From assembly GCA_022843025.1 (NCBI GenBank), contig JALHOL010000001.1, positions 496,001-560,000 of the forward strand: a stretch of DNA of 64,000 nucleotides, written 5' to 3'. The DNA is from Paracoccaceae bacterium. GTDB taxonomy: Bacteria > Pseudomonadota > Alphaproteobacteria > Rhodobacterales > Rhodobacteraceae. The translations under genes and the position numbers were made by a program. Within the stretch, counting starts at the first letter, position 1, and each line of letters starts with the position of its first letter. Under the pieces are notes generated by a model. That model was not told where the DNA came from. It saw nothing but the letters and a program-made list of their open reading frames with translations, and did no database searches. Of this stretch, positions 1-8,673 are shown piece after piece.

Positions 1-1
1 G

Positions 2-496
2 TTCCCGACCATGCTGGAGAAGGAGTGGCACAAGTTGCTGATGACGGTGCAGGGGGTGGGGGCGAAGGCCGCCATGGCCATCCTTGGTGCCTTGGGGGCC
101 GAGGGCGTGGCACGGGCGATTTCGCTGGGCGATGCGCGGGCGGTTCAGGCGGCACCCGGTGTGGGGCCAAAGCTGGCGCAGCGGGTGATCCTTGAGCTGA
201 AGTCAAAAGCGCCGGGGTTGATGGCGATGGGGGGGAACCTGTCAGTATCGGCGGTTGCGGATGATGCAGATGCGGTGATCGAGCCGATGACGCCCGCGCC
301 AAAGCGGGTGGCAAAGGTGGACGGGGCGGCGCAGGCGCGTGCCACGGCCAGCGCGGATGCGCTGTCGGCGTTGTCGAACCTTGGCTATGGCCCCGGCGAT
401 GCGGCGCAGGCCGTGGCGACCGCGGCGGCGGACCTGCCGGAGGCCGATACCGGGGCGCTGATCCGGGCGGCGCTGAAGCTGCTGGCGCCGAAATAG
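2..496 (+). CDS. ruvA: Holliday junction branch migration protein RuvA (5' truncated by window)
   Basis: RuvA binds Holliday junctions as a tetramer and loads the RuvB motor for branch migration in recombinational repair. The reading frame is open from the window edge, so the N-terminal OB domain lies outside. What remains has the two helix-hairpin-helix motifs of domain II ([16 protein letters not shown], then [17 protein letters not shown]). A low-complexity linker follows, then the RuvB-binding domain III ([16 protein letters not shown]) running to the stop. About 165 residues are visible, consistent with the C-terminal three quarters of a protein of about 220. It lies upstream of ruvB with htpX between them. 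Confidence 0.95.
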   Translation, partial: FPTMLEKEWHKLLMTVQGVGAKAAMAILGALGAEGVARAISLGDARAVQAAPGVGPKLAQRVILELKSKAPGLMAMGGNLSVSAVADDADAVIEPMTPAPKRVAKVDGAAQARATASADALSALSNLGYGPGDAAQAVATAAADLPEADTGALIRAALKLLAPK

Positions 497-563
497 AGGT
501 TCCTGCACGGGTCTTGCGCGGTCGGCCGGATGTCCCATCTTTGGGGAAACGGAGGGTCTGACG

Positions 564-1448
564 ATGACCGGATATGCCAAGACATTTGTTCTGATGGCGG
601 CGCTGACGGCGCTGTTCATGGGGATCGGGGCCATGCTGGGCGGGGCCAGCGGGGCGGTGCTTGCGCTGGTGGTGGCGGCGGGGATGAACCTGATCGGCTA
701 TTGGAATGCCGACAAGGCCGTGCTGCGCATGACCGGCGCGCGCGAGGTGACAGCGCAAACCGCGCCGGATTTCGTGCGGATGGTGCATCGGCTGGCCGAT
801 GGGGCGGGGATGCCGCGGCCACGGGTCTATGTGATCGAGACGGATCAGCCCAATGCCTTTGCCACCGGGCGGAACCCCGATAATGCAGCGGTGGCGGCGA
901 CGACGGGATTGCTGCGGCGGTTGACGGCCGAGGAGGTGGCGGCGGTGATGGCGCATGAACTGGCGCATATCCAGAACCGCGACACGCTGATCATGACGGT
1001 GACGGCGACATTTGCCGGGGCGATCGGGATGCTGGCCAATTTCGCATTGTTCTTCGGGTCGCGTGACCGGCCCGGCGGGATGATCGGGACCATCGCGCTG
1101 ATGCTGCTGGCCCCGATGGCGGCGGGGTTGGTGCAGATGGCAATCTCTCGGTCGCGCGAATATGAGGCCGACAAGGTGGGGGCGGCGATCTGCGGCAATC
1201 CGCTGTGGCTGGCCTCGGCTTTGAAGAAGATCGACGCCTTTGCCAGGGGCATCGACAATGACGCGGCCGAACGGAACCCGGCGGTGGCGCATATGTTCAT
1301 CATCAATCCGCTGCATGCCCATGCCCATGATGCGCTGTTTTCCACCCATCCCGCGACTGCCAATCGCGTTGCGGCGCTGGAGGCCTTGGCGGGAGAGGGC
1401 AAGCGCTGGGGCAAGGTGGGGGTGGCGGCGCGGGGGCCTTGGGAATAG
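564..1448 (+). CDS. htpX: Protease HtpX, M48 family zinc metalloprotease
   Basis: HtpX is an inner-membrane zinc endoprotease that works with FtsH in membrane-protein quality control. The 294-residue product has two hydrophobic segments near the N terminus (about residues 5-45), the zinc site HELAH at residues 131-135, two further hydrophobic stretches (about 145-165 and 172-192), and the third zinc-ligand motif EYEAD near residue 199. Length matches the family. A GGAGG-like ribosome site precedes the ATG. The gene sits between ruvA and ruvB on the same strand, an unusual position for it. FtsH, its functional partner, is encoded at 58.3 kb. Confidence 0.96.
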   Translation: MTGYAKTFVLMAALTALFMGIGAMLGGASGAVLALVVAAGMNLIGYWNADKAVLRMTGAREVTAQTAPDFVRMVHRLADGAGMPRPRVYVIETDQPNAFATGRNPDNAAVAATTGLLRRLTAEEVAAVMAHELAHIQNRDTLIMTVTATFAGAIGMLANFALFFGSRDRPGGMIGTIALMLLAPMAAGLVQMAISRSREYEADKVGAAICGNPLWLASALKKIDAFARGIDNDAAERNPAVAHMFIINPLHAHAHDALFSTHPATANRVAALEALAGEGKRWGKVGVAARGPWE

Positions 1449-1496
1449 GTTTGGCGCTTCTTGCCAAATCGGCGGCGTTCTGTGAATGTTCCCGCC

Positions 1497-2525
1497 ATGA
1501 TGGACCCGGACCCGACCTTGCGCCCCGAGCGGCTGCCCGAAGATACCGACCGCGCCTTGCGCCCGCAGGCGCTTGAGGAATTCGTGGGGCAGGCGGAGGC
1601 GCGGGCCAATCTGCGCGTCTTTATCGAAAGCGCCCGGATGCGGGGCGAGGCGATGGACCATACGCTGTTCCATGGGCCGCCCGGATTGGGGAAAACCACG
1701 CTGGCTCAGATCATGGCGCGGGAATTGGGCGTGGGGTTTCGCATGACATCCGGCCCGGTGCTGGCCAAGCCCGGCGATCTGGCGGCGATCCTGACCAATC
1801 TGGAACCGCGCGATGTGCTGTTCATCGACGAGATTCACCGCCTGTCGCCTGTGGTGGAGGAGGTGCTCTATCCCGCGATGGAGGATTTCGCGCTGGATCT
1901 GGTGATCGGCGAGGGGCCAGCGGCGCGGACGGTGCGGATTGAATTGCAGCCCTTTACGCTGGTGGGGGCGACGACGCGGCTGGGGCTTTTGACGACCCCG
2001 CTGCGCGACCGGTTCGGAATACCGACGCGGTTGCAGTTCTATACCGAGGATGAGTTGGATCTGATCGTGGCGCGGGGCGCGCGGCTGTTGGGCGTGCCGG
2101 CCGAGGCGCAAGGCACGCGCGAGATTGCGCGGCGCGCGCGGGGGACGCCCCGCGTGGCGGGGCGGCTGCTCAGGCGGGTGGTGGATTTCGTGCTGGTCGA
2201 GGGGGATGGCTGCCTGACCAAGGCGATTGCCGACCGGGCGCTGACGCGGCTGGGTGTGGATCATCTGGGCCTAGACGGGGCGGACCGGCGCTATCTGCTG
2301 CTGCTGGCCGAGAATTACGGCGGCGGGCCGGTGGGGGTGGAAACCATCGCGGCGGCCCTGTCGGAGGCGCGGGATGCCATCGAGGAAGTGATCGAACCCT
2401 ACCTGTTGCAACAAGGCCTGATCCAGCGCACGCCGCGCGGACGGATGCTGGCGACAAAGGCCTGGCGGCATTTGGGGTTGGAGGCGCCGCGGGCGCCGGG
2501 GCAGAGCGATCTGTTCGAGGCGTGA
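1497..2525 (+). CDS. ruvB: Holliday junction branch migration ATPase RuvB
   Basis: RuvB is the AAA+ hexameric motor that drives branch migration on RuvA-bound junctions. Visible motifs are Walker [10 protein letters not shown], Walker B FIDEIHRL, the sensor 1 region [18 protein letters not shown] and the C-terminal winged helix ending in [13 protein letters not shown]. The frame is open from a TTG at 1461, but tandem ATGs at 1497/1500 give the N terminus usual for this family ([16 protein letters not shown]), so 1497 was chosen, giving 342 residues. No strong ribosome site is visible before it. Three hairpins follow the stop codon directly. Confidence 0.96.
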   Translation: MMDPDPTLRPERLPEDTDRALRPQALEEFVGQAEARANLRVFIESARMRGEAMDHTLFHGPPGLGKTTLAQIMARELGVGFRMTSGPVLAKPGDLAAILTNLEPRDVLFIDEIHRLSPVVEEVLYPAMEDFALDLVIGEGPAARTVRIELQPFTLVGATTRLGLLTTPLRDRFGIPTRLQFYTEDELDLIVARGARLLGVPAEAQGTREIARRARGTPRVAGRLLRRVVDFVLVEGDGCLTKAIADRALTRLGVDHLGLDGADRRYLLLLAENYGGGPVGVETIAAALSEARDAIEEVIEPYLLQQGLIQRTPRGRMLATKAWRHLGLEAPRAPGQSDLFEA

Positions 2526-2528
2526 GCG

Positions 2529-2632
2529 GGGCAAAAATTTTCAGGAAAATTTTTGCCCGCGGGGGCCGGAAAATTTCGGATCGAAATTTTTCGGCTGTGG
2601 AGCCCCAAAAGTTTTCAGGAAAACTTTTGGGG
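2529..2632. repeat. Array of three hairpins downstream of ruvB
   Basis: Three consecutive inverted repeats fill the gap after ruvB. Hairpin 1 has a 13-bp stem (2529-2541 with 2546-2558) and loop CAGG. Hairpin 2 has a 14-bp stem with one G-U pair (2565-2578 with 2582-2595). Hairpin 3 has a perfect 13-bp stem (2603-2615 with 2620-2632), again with loop CAGG. Stems 1 and 3 share the plan of a G/C-rich foot with an A/T-rich top. They could end ruvB transcription from either strand, or be copies of an extragenic palindrome family. There is no long U tract after the last one. Confidence 0.8.
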
Positions 2633-2672
2633 CCCGGGCGGAATGATGGGACGGGCGGCGAGGGAGTGTAGG

Positions 2673-3299
2673 ATGACCCCGGATCAGGTTCAGGCGCTGT
2701 TCACCCGCGCGGACGGGACGTATCTGTTTGCGCGCTGGGGGCGGCCCATTGTGCCGGTGGTGTTCGGTGTCGAAGATGCGACGCTGGCGGTGGTGAAGGG
2801 TGCCGTGGAAGCCGTGGTGGCACTGGCGGGCCACCGGATGGCCGAGACGGACCCGGAACTGGGTGCAAACCTTATGATCTTCTTCTTTCGTGACTGGGCG
2901 GAATTGCCTGAGGTGCCAAACTTGGACCGGCTGGTGCCGGGGTTGGCGGCGCTGTGCGCGCGGCTGGAAGAGGCGGGGGCGAACCAGTATCGCATCTTCC
3001 GCTTTGATCCGGAGGGGGCGATCCGGGCGGTGTTCGTGTTCGTGCGGATGGACGCGCATCTTGAGGCGGTGTCGGCCGAGACGCTGGCGTTGAGCCAGGC
3101 GGTGCAGATGATCCTGCTGTGGTCGGACCGGGCCTTTGGCGATATGTCACCGCTGGCGGCCGGGGCGGGCGGGGCGGTGATGCTGCGGCCCGAGATCGCG
3201 GCGCTGATCCGGGCGGGATATGATCCGGTGCTGCCTGCCATTGCGATGGATGCAACGCACGGATTGCGGCTGGCCGCACGGATCGCGCGGGTGGTCTAG
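2673..3299 (+). CDS. Conserved hypothetical protein, function unknown
   Basis: I do not recognise a characterised family in this 208-residue product. It begins MTPDQVQALFTRADG and looks cytoplasmic: no signal peptide and no clear membrane span. It is an alpha/beta-looking sequence with hydrophobic strands (IVPVVFGV, NLMIFFFRDW, AVFVFVRM) and many Ala/Gly-rich helices. The start at 2673 has GGGAG about 9 bases upstream and begins just after the hairpin array. An upstream extension would run into the palindromes and was rejected. Codon use matches the neighbours, which supports a real gene. Confidence 0.75.
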   Translation: MTPDQVQALFTRADGTYLFARWGRPIVPVVFGVEDATLAVVKGAVEAVVALAGHRMAETDPELGANLMIFFFRDWAELPEVPNLDRLVPGLAALCARLEEAGANQYRIFRFDPEGAIRAVFVFVRMDAHLEAVSAETLALSQAVQMILLWSDRAFGDMSPLAAGAGGAVMLRPEIAALIRAGYDPVLPAIAMDATHGLRLAARIARVV

Positions 3300-3480
3300 G
3301 GCCGGTTTCGAGCGGGAATCACCCGGCGATTGTGGGGCCGACCGGCGAGCGATTAGCAGCGGCGGAACCTGCGCGACTGGGGGCGGGATTTTTTGCCGCA
3401 GGTGCGCGCTGGGGGCAGGCTGGGCGGTCACCCCGCCGGACAGGTGCGAAAATCGCATGGCGAAACGGGGGGTTAGTTGG

Positions 3481-3658
3481 CGATTTGTAAAATAGTTGAC
3501 TAATCGCCTCTTATTTCGTCAATGAATTTACAGAAAATGCTATGGACTTCAATGACTTGTTGGCAATTAACTAGAACTCAACTATTATCGCGGTTGCGTG
3601 ATGCGATGGCCTCCGGGGGGGAGACCTGGCGCAACAGGGCGAAGACGGAGGAAAATCC
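3481..3658 (+). promoter_or_regulatory. AT-rich acs promoter region with repeated TAGTTGACTA-type motifs
   Basis: The gap from 3300 to 3658 holds no convincing gene. Its first 180 bases are GC-rich with no recognised element, and from about 3481 it turns sharply AT-rich. TAGTTGACTA lies at 3493-3502. AATAGTTG (3491-3498) is inverted as CAACTATT at 3579-3586, and AACTAGAACT lies between them. A ribosome site GGAGG sits about 8 bases before the acs ATG. This looks like a regulated promoter for acetyl-CoA synthetase. The regulator and exact -35/-10 boxes cannot be assigned from the sequence. Confidence 0.5.
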
Positions 3659-5623
3659 ATGGCAGATACCGTGCAGGCGCAGGGGGTCTATACGGCCTCG
3701 GACGCGTTCATCGCCAAGGCGCATGTCGATGCGGCGGGCTATGAGCGGATGTATGCAGACTCGGTCGCCGATCCGGCGGCGTTCTGGGCGGTGCAGGGCA
3801 AGCGGATCGACTGGATTCAGGACTATACCAAGGTCAAGGATACGACCTTTGAATACGGCAAAGTGTCGATCAAATGGTTCGAGGACGGCACTCTGAACGT
3901 GTCGGCCAATTGCATTGACCGCCATATGATGACGCGCGCCAATCAGACCGCGATCATCTGGGAACCCGATGATCCGAAGACACCCGCGCAGCACATCACC
4001 TATGCGCAACTGCTGGAACAGACCTGCCGTATGGCGAACGTGCTCAAGGCGCAGGGGGTGAAGAAAGGCGACCGGGTCGTTCTGTATATGCCGATGATCC
4101 CGGAGGCGGCCTATGCCATGCTGGCCTGCGCGCGGATCGGGGCGATCCATTCGGTGGTGTTCGGGGGCTTTTCGCCCGATGCGCTGGCGAACCGGGTGAA
4201 CGATTCCGAGGCGAAGATCGTGATCACGGCCGATTGGGCGCCGCGCGGGGGCAAGAAGACGCCGCTGAAGGCCAATGCCGATGCGGCGCTGCTGCATTGC
4301 GATGACCATGTGAAATGTCTGGTGGTCAAGCATACGGGCGACCAGACGAGCTGGGTCGATGGCCGCGATGTGGACCTGAAGGCCGAGATGGCCGCCGCCG
4401 CGCCCTATTGCGCCTATACGGAAGTGGGGGCGGAGGATCCGCTGTTCATCCTGTATACCTCGGGTTCGACCGGCAAGCCGAAGGGGGTTGTGCATACCTC
4501 GGGCGGGTATCTGGTCTATGCGGCGATGACGCATCAGCTGACCTTTGACTATCAGGAAGGCGATGTCTTCTGGTGCACGGCGGATGTGGGCTGGGTGACG
4601 GGTCACAGCTACATCGTTTATGGGCCGCTGGCCAATGGGGCCACCACGATCATGTTCGAGGGCGTGCCGACCTTCCCCGATGCCGGACGGTTCTGGGAGG
4701 TTTGCGCCAAGCACAAGGTGACGCAATTTTACACCGCGCCGACCGCGATCCGCAGCCTGATGGGGCTGGGGCCGGAATGGGTAGAGAAGCATGACCTGTC
4801 CAGCCTGCGGTTGCTGGGTTCGGTGGGCGAGCCCATCAACCCCGAGGCGTGGAACTGGTACAACACCCATGTCGGCAAGGGGAAATGCCCGATTGTCGAT
4901 ACCTTCTGGCAGACGGAAACCGGCGGGCATCTGATCACGCCGCTGCCGGGGGCCATTCCGCAAAAGCCGGGATCGGCAACGAAGCCGTTCTTTGGGGTGC
5001 AGCCCATCGTTCTGGACCCGGCCACCGCGAAGGTGATGCCGGAGACGGAAACCGACGGCGTGCTGTGCATCGCGGATAGCTGGCCGGGGCAGATGCGGAC
5101 GCTGTGGGGCGACCATGCGCGGTTCGAGGAGGCCTATTTCAGCCAGTATCGCGGTTACTACTTCACCGGCGATGGTTGCCGCCGCGATGCGGATGGCTAT
5201 TACTGGATCACCGGCCGCGTGGATGACGTGATCAACGTGTCGGGGCACAGGATGGGAACGGCGGAGGTGGAATCCGCGCTGGTGGCCCACCCGAAAGTGG
5301 CCGAGGCGGCGGTGGTTGGCTATCCGCATGATATCAAGGGGCAGGGCATCTATGCCTATGTCACGCTGATGAAGGGCGAAGAGCCGTCGGACGCGCTGAA
5401 AAAGGAGCTTGAGGCCTGGGTGCGGACCGAGATCGGCCCGATTGCCAAGCCGGACTTGATCCAGTGGGCGCCGGGGCTGCCGAAAACGCGGTCGGGCAAG
5501 ATCATGCGCCGCATCCTGCGCAAGATCGCCGAGAATGACTTTGCCACCCTTGGCGACACCTCGACGCTGGCCGATCCGTCGGTGGTGGAAGAGTTGATCG
5601 AAAACCGCGCGAACCGGGGGTGA
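3659..5623 (+). CDS. acs: Acetyl-CoA synthetase (acetate--CoA ligase, AMP-forming)
   Basis: Acs activates acetate through acetyl-AMP to acetyl-CoA in the cytoplasm. The 654-residue length is typical. The A3 phosphate-binding motif [11 protein letters not shown] starts near residue 266. The hinge and A8 region contain [18 protein letters not shown] and [18 protein letters not shown]. The C terminus carries SGKIMRR with Lys614, the lysine acetylated in this family to switch the enzyme off. A GGAGG ribosome site precedes the ATG. adk follows after 17 bases and an acetate-type symporter comes next, which fits an acetate-assimilation block. Confidence 0.97.
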   Translation: MADTVQAQGVYTASDAFIAKAHVDAAGYERMYADSVADPAAFWAVQGKRIDWIQDYTKVKDTTFEYGKVSIKWFEDGTLNVSANCIDRHMMTRANQTAIIWEPDDPKTPAQHITYAQLLEQTCRMANVLKAQGVKKGDRVVLYMPMIPEAAYAMLACARIGAIHSVVFGGFSPDALANRVNDSEAKIVITADWAPRGGKKTPLKANADAALLHCDDHVKCLVVKHTGDQTSWVDGRDVDLKAEMAAAAPYCAYTEVGAEDPLFILYTSGSTGKPKGVVHTSGGYLVYAAMTHQLTFDYQEGDVFWCTADVGWVTGHSYIVYGPLANGATTIMFEGVPTFPDAGRFWEVCAKHKVTQFYTAPTAIRSLMGLGPEWVEKHDLSSLRLLGSVGEPINPEAWNWYNTHVGKGKCPIVDTFWQTETGGHLITPLPGAIPQKPGSATKPFFGVQPIVLDPATAKVMPETETDGVLCIADSWPGQMRTLWGDHARFEEAYFSQYRGYYFTGDGCRRDADGYYWITGRVDDVINVSGHRMGTAEVESALVAHPKVAEAAVVGYPHDIKGQGIYAYVTLMKGEEPSDALKKELEAWVRTEIGPIAKPDLIQWAPGLPKTRSGKIMRRILRKIAENDFATLGDTSTLADPSVVEELIENRANRG

Positions 5624-5640
5624 GGGCGGTGTCCGAGGTG

Positions 5641-6309
5641 ATGACCAAACCTGCTGTGCTGATCTTGCTGGGCCCTCCGGGGGCCGGCAAGGGCACGCAG
5701 GCGCGGATGCTGGAAGAGGACTTTGGTCTGGTCCAGTTGTCCACGGGCGATCTGTTGCGCGCGGCGGTGGCGGCGGGCACGGAGGCCGGGCGTCAGGCGA
5801 AGGCGGTGATGGAAGCGGGGCAACTGGTTTCCGATGACATCGTGCTGGCGGTGCTGAAGGACCGCATGGCGGCACCCGATGTGGCCAAGGGCATCATCCT
5901 GGACGGGTTTCCGCGCACGGCGGGGCAGGCGGCGGCGCTGGACGGGTTGCTGGAAGCGGCAGGCCAGAAGGTGACGGCGGCGGTCAGCCTTGAGGTGGAT
6001 GACGAGGCCATGGTCGGCCGGGTCGCGGGGCGGTTCACCTGCGCGGCTTGCGGCGAAGGCTATCATGACGAATTCAAGCGGCCTGCGCTGGCGGGTGCTT
6101 GTGACAAATGCGGCGGCACGGCGTTCAAGCGCCGGGCTGACGACAATGCCGAAACGGTGCGGGAGCGGCTGCAAGCCTATCACGCCCAGACGGCACCGTT
6201 GATCGCCCATTACGAGGGGCAGGGCGTGCTGCAACGGGTTGACGCGATGGGTTCCATCGCGGCGATCCGTGCGGCGCTTTCGGCCATCGTGACACGGGTA
6301 TCGGCGTAA
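5641..6309 (+). CDS. adk: Adenylate kinase (zinc-containing long form)
   Basis: Adenylate kinase converts ATP + AMP to 2 ADP. The P-loop GPPGAGKGT is at residues 11-19, the AMP-binding STGDLLR at 34-40 and LDGFPRT at about 88-92. The LID carries four cysteines (Cys134, Cys137, Cys154, Cys157) that form the structural zinc site of long adenylate kinases. The ATG at 5641 follows a GAGG; an upstream in-frame GTG at 5620 overlapping the acs stop is less likely. The product is 222 residues. Lying directly after acs, it can recycle the AMP made by acetate activation. Confidence 0.95.
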   Translation: MTKPAVLILLGPPGAGKGTQARMLEEDFGLVQLSTGDLLRAAVAAGTEAGRQAKAVMEAGQLVSDDIVLAVLKDRMAAPDVAKGIILDGFPRTAGQAAALDGLLEAAGQKVTAAVSLEVDDEAMVGRVAGRFTCAACGEGYHDEFKRPALAGACDKCGGTAFKRRADDNAETVRERLQAYHAQTAPLIAHYEGQGVLQRVDAMGSIAAIRAALSAIVTRVSA

Positions 6310-6319
6310 CGAGGGGAGG

Positions 6320-6346
6320 CCGCATCCCTGCAAAAGGGGGGTGCGG
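6320..6346 (+). other. Hairpin in adk-symporter gap
   Basis: CCGCATCCC (6320-6328) pairs with GGGGTGCGG (6338-6346) with one G-U pair, giving a 9-bp stem. There is no U tract, so it is more likely an mRNA processing or stability element between adk and the symporter genes than a terminator. Confidence 0.35.
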
Positions 6347-6381
6347 AGGTGGAGACAAGAAACCTACAGGGAGTAGCACTC

Positions 6382-6639
6382 ATGGCGGACAAGACATCGT
6401 CCAACGCCTATTGGGCCGCGAACATCCGGGTCATCGTGATTTCGATGGTGATCTGGTTCGTGTGTTCCTTCGGGATGGGCATCATTCTTCGTCCTGCGCT
6501 TTCGGGGATCAGTGTCGGCGGTGCCGATCTTGGATTCTGGATGGCGCAGAACGGGGCAATTTACGTCTTTCTCGTGCTGATTTTTGCCTATGCGGCAAAG
6601 ATGAACAAGCTCGACAAAGAACATGGCGTTGAGGAGTAA
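6382..6639 (+). CDS. Small subunit of Na+/solute symporter (DUF4212 family)
   Basis: The 85-residue membrane protein has two hydrophobic helices (about residues 10-32 and 48-70) and a charged C-terminal tail. It matches the small accessory proteins (DUF4212) encoded immediately before VC_2705-type sodium/solute symporters. The ATG at 6382 is preceded by AGGGAG; an in-frame GTG at 6349 would add 11 residues and is less attractive. The large subunit starts 8 bases after its stop, so the two are surely co-transcribed. The role of the small subunit is not established. Confidence 0.85.
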   Translation: MADKTSSNAYWAANIRVIVISMVIWFVCSFGMGIILRPALSGISVGGADLGFWMAQNGAIYVFLVLIFAYAAKMNKLDKEHGVEE

Positions 6640-6647
6640 GCGGGAAA

Positions 6648-8600
6648 ATGGATCAGTTTACCCTTAACCTTCTCGTCATCGGTGCGTCTTTCGCGCTGTA
6701 TTTCGGGATCGCCTTCTGGGCACGCGCCGGTTCAACGGCGGAATTCTATGCAGCGGGCCAAGGCGTTGGCCCGGTGGTCAACGGCATGGCAACGGCGGCT
6801 GACTGGATGTCGGCGGCTTCGTTCATCTCGATGGCGGGTCTGATCGCCTTCGGGGGCTATAGCAACTCGGTCTTCCTGATGGGTTGGACCGGCGGCTATG
6901 TGCTTCTGGCACTGCTTCTGGCGCCTTACCTGCGCAAGTTCGGCAAGTTCACTGTGCCGGAATTCGTGGGTGATCGCTTCTATTCCACCTCGGCCCGCAT
7001 GGTGGCCGTGGTCTGCCTTCTGGTGATCTCGATCACCTATGTTATCGGGCAGATGGTGGGCGTGGGCGTGACCTTTGCGCGCTTCCTGGAAGTGACCACG
7101 ACGCAGGGCCTGCTGATCGGTTCGGCCGTTGTGTTCGCCTATGCAGTGTTCGGCGGCATGAAGGGCATCACCTATACGCAGGTGGCGCAGTATGTCGTGC
7201 TGATCATCGCCTATACGATCCCGGCGCTGTTCATCTCGCTGCAACTGACGGGCAACTTCCTGCCGCAGCTTGGCCTGATCGGTGGCTACGCGCCGACCGG
7301 TGGCGATGTTGCCTTCCTGACCAAGCTTGATCAGGTGGTGACGGATCTGGGCTTTGCGGCCTATACCGCCGACACGCCGAACATGTTCAACATGTTCCTT
7401 GTCACGCTGTCGCTGATGATCGGTACGGCAGGTCTGCCGCACGTCATCATCCGCTTCTTCACCGTGCCGAAAGTGTCGGATGCGCGTCTGTCTGCGGGTT
7501 GGGCACTGGTGTTCATCGCGCTGCTTTACACCGTGGCTCCGGCTGTGGGTTCGATGGCGCGTCTGAACATCACCACGACCTTCTGGCCGGGTGCGATTGC
7601 AGGCGACACGTTCAGTGCTCCGGCGCTTTCGATTGCTGAAATCGACAGCAACCCGGAACTGGCGTGGATCCGGAACTGGGAAAAGACCGGTCTGCTGGCG
7701 TTCTCGGACAAGAACGGCGACGGGCTGATCCAGTACTTCAACGAAAAGCCGGCACTCGCGGCGGCCAACAAGGCAATGGCCGATGCGAGCAAGGCGTTGG
7801 CTGACGCTCCGGCAGATGCCGACAAGGCTGCACTGGAAGCCAAGGTCGCTGAAGCCAAGACGGCACTCGACGCTGCGCTTGCCGATCCGGCCAACGGCCT
7901 AAACGGGCAGACGCTGGCCGCACAGGGCCTCGTCGGCAACGAACTGACCACGGTGAACAACGACATCATGGTTCTGGCCAATCCGGAAATTGCAAAGCTT
8001 CCGGGCTGGGTGATCGCGCTTGTTGCTGCCGGTGGTCTTGCCGCCGCGCTGTCGACGGCGGCAGGTCTGCTGCTGGCGATTTCGTCGGCAATCAGCCACG
8101 ACCTGATCAAGGGTGCCTTGAACCCGAAGATCAGCGAAAAGGGCGAGCTTCTGGCCGCGCGGATTTCGATGGCCTTTGCCATCGTGCTGGCGACCTGGCT
8201 TGGTCTGGACCCGCCCGGCTTTGCCGCGCAGGTGGTGGCTCTGGCCTTCGGTCTGGCGGCTGCGACGATCTTCCCGGTGCTGATGATGGGGATCTTCTCC
8301 ACCAAAGTGACCAAGGAAGGTGCAATCCTCGGCATGCTGGTCGGTCTGATTTCGACCGCGGTCTACATCTTCCTCTACCTGGGCTGGTTCTTCATCCCCG
8401 GCACGAACATGTTCCCGAACACGCCGGACGCTCATTGGCTGGGCATCTCGCCCGCGGCCTTTGGTCCGATCGGCGCCCTGCTGAACTTTGTGGTGGCTTA
8501 TGTCGTGTCTTCGATGACCAAAGCCCCGCCGCAGGACGTGCAGGACCTGATCCAGTCGATCCGCGTGCCGAAAGGTGCCGGTGCGGCGCAGGCCCACTAA
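6648..8600 (+). CDS. Sodium/solute symporter, VC_2705 subfamily (probable acetate/monocarboxylate permease)
   Basis: This 650-residue member of the SSS family has about 13 hydrophobic helices. The N-terminal stretch (YAAGQGVGPVVNGMATAADW) is characteristic of ActP-like cation/acetate symporters. Between two transmembrane helices (about residues 345-440) lies a long hydrophilic insert with an EF-hand-like loop DKNGDGLIQYFNE and an Ala/Lys/Asp-rich helix. Helices then resume at GWVIALVAAGGLAAALS. Position beside acs suggests acetate or a similar short acid as substrate, which is an inference. A strong terminator follows the stop. Confidence 0.9.
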   Translation: MDQFTLNLLVIGASFALYFGIAFWARAGSTAEFYAAGQGVGPVVNGMATAADWMSAASFISMAGLIAFGGYSNSVFLMGWTGGYVLLALLLAPYLRKFGKFTVPEFVGDRFYSTSARMVAVVCLLVISITYVIGQMVGVGVTFARFLEVTTTQGLLIGSAVVFAYAVFGGMKGITYTQVAQYVVLIIAYTIPALFISLQLTGNFLPQLGLIGGYAPTGGDVAFLTKLDQVVTDLGFAAYTADTPNMFNMFLVTLSLMIGTAGLPHVIIRFFTVPKVSDARLSAGWALVFIALLYTVAPAVGSMARLNITTTFWPGAIAGDTFSAPALSIAEIDSNPELAWIRNWEKTGLLAFSDKNGDGLIQYFNEKPALAAANKAMADASKALADAPADADKAALEAKVAEAKTALDAALADPANGLNGQTLAAQGLVGNELTTVNNDIMVLANPEIAKLPGWVIALVAAGGLAAALSTAAGLLLAISSAISHDLIKGALNPKISEKGELLAARISMAFAIVLATWLGLDPPGFAAQVVALAFGLAAATIFPVLMMGIFSTKVTKEGAILGMLVGLISTAVYIFLYLGWFFIPGTNMFPNTPDAHWLGISPAAFGPIGALLNFVVAYVVSSMTKAPPQDVQDLIQSIRVPKGAGAAQAH

Positions 8601-8608
8601 GCAAGATC

Positions 8609-8648
8609 GAAAGCCCCGGCGCGTGTCGCCGGGGCTTTCCCCTTTTTG
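8609..8648 (+). terminator. Rho-independent terminator after symporter operon
   Basis: A perfect 13-bp stem (8609-8621 with 8627-8639) with a 5-base loop is followed by CCC and five T. It closes the acs/adk/symporter transcript before the DUF294 gene. Confidence 0.9.
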
Positions 8649-8673
8649 ATCAGGGATTGGCCGGGGATTTGCG

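Noticed and set aside
5620-5640. Upstream GTG start of adk overlapping acs
   Set aside because: ATG 5641 has a nearby GAGG and gives the standard adenylate kinase N terminus.
3578-5875. 765-codon open frame on the minus strand opposite acs
   Set aside because: Arg/His/Pro-rich product without domains, a GC-driven antisense shadow of acs, which has full family motifs.
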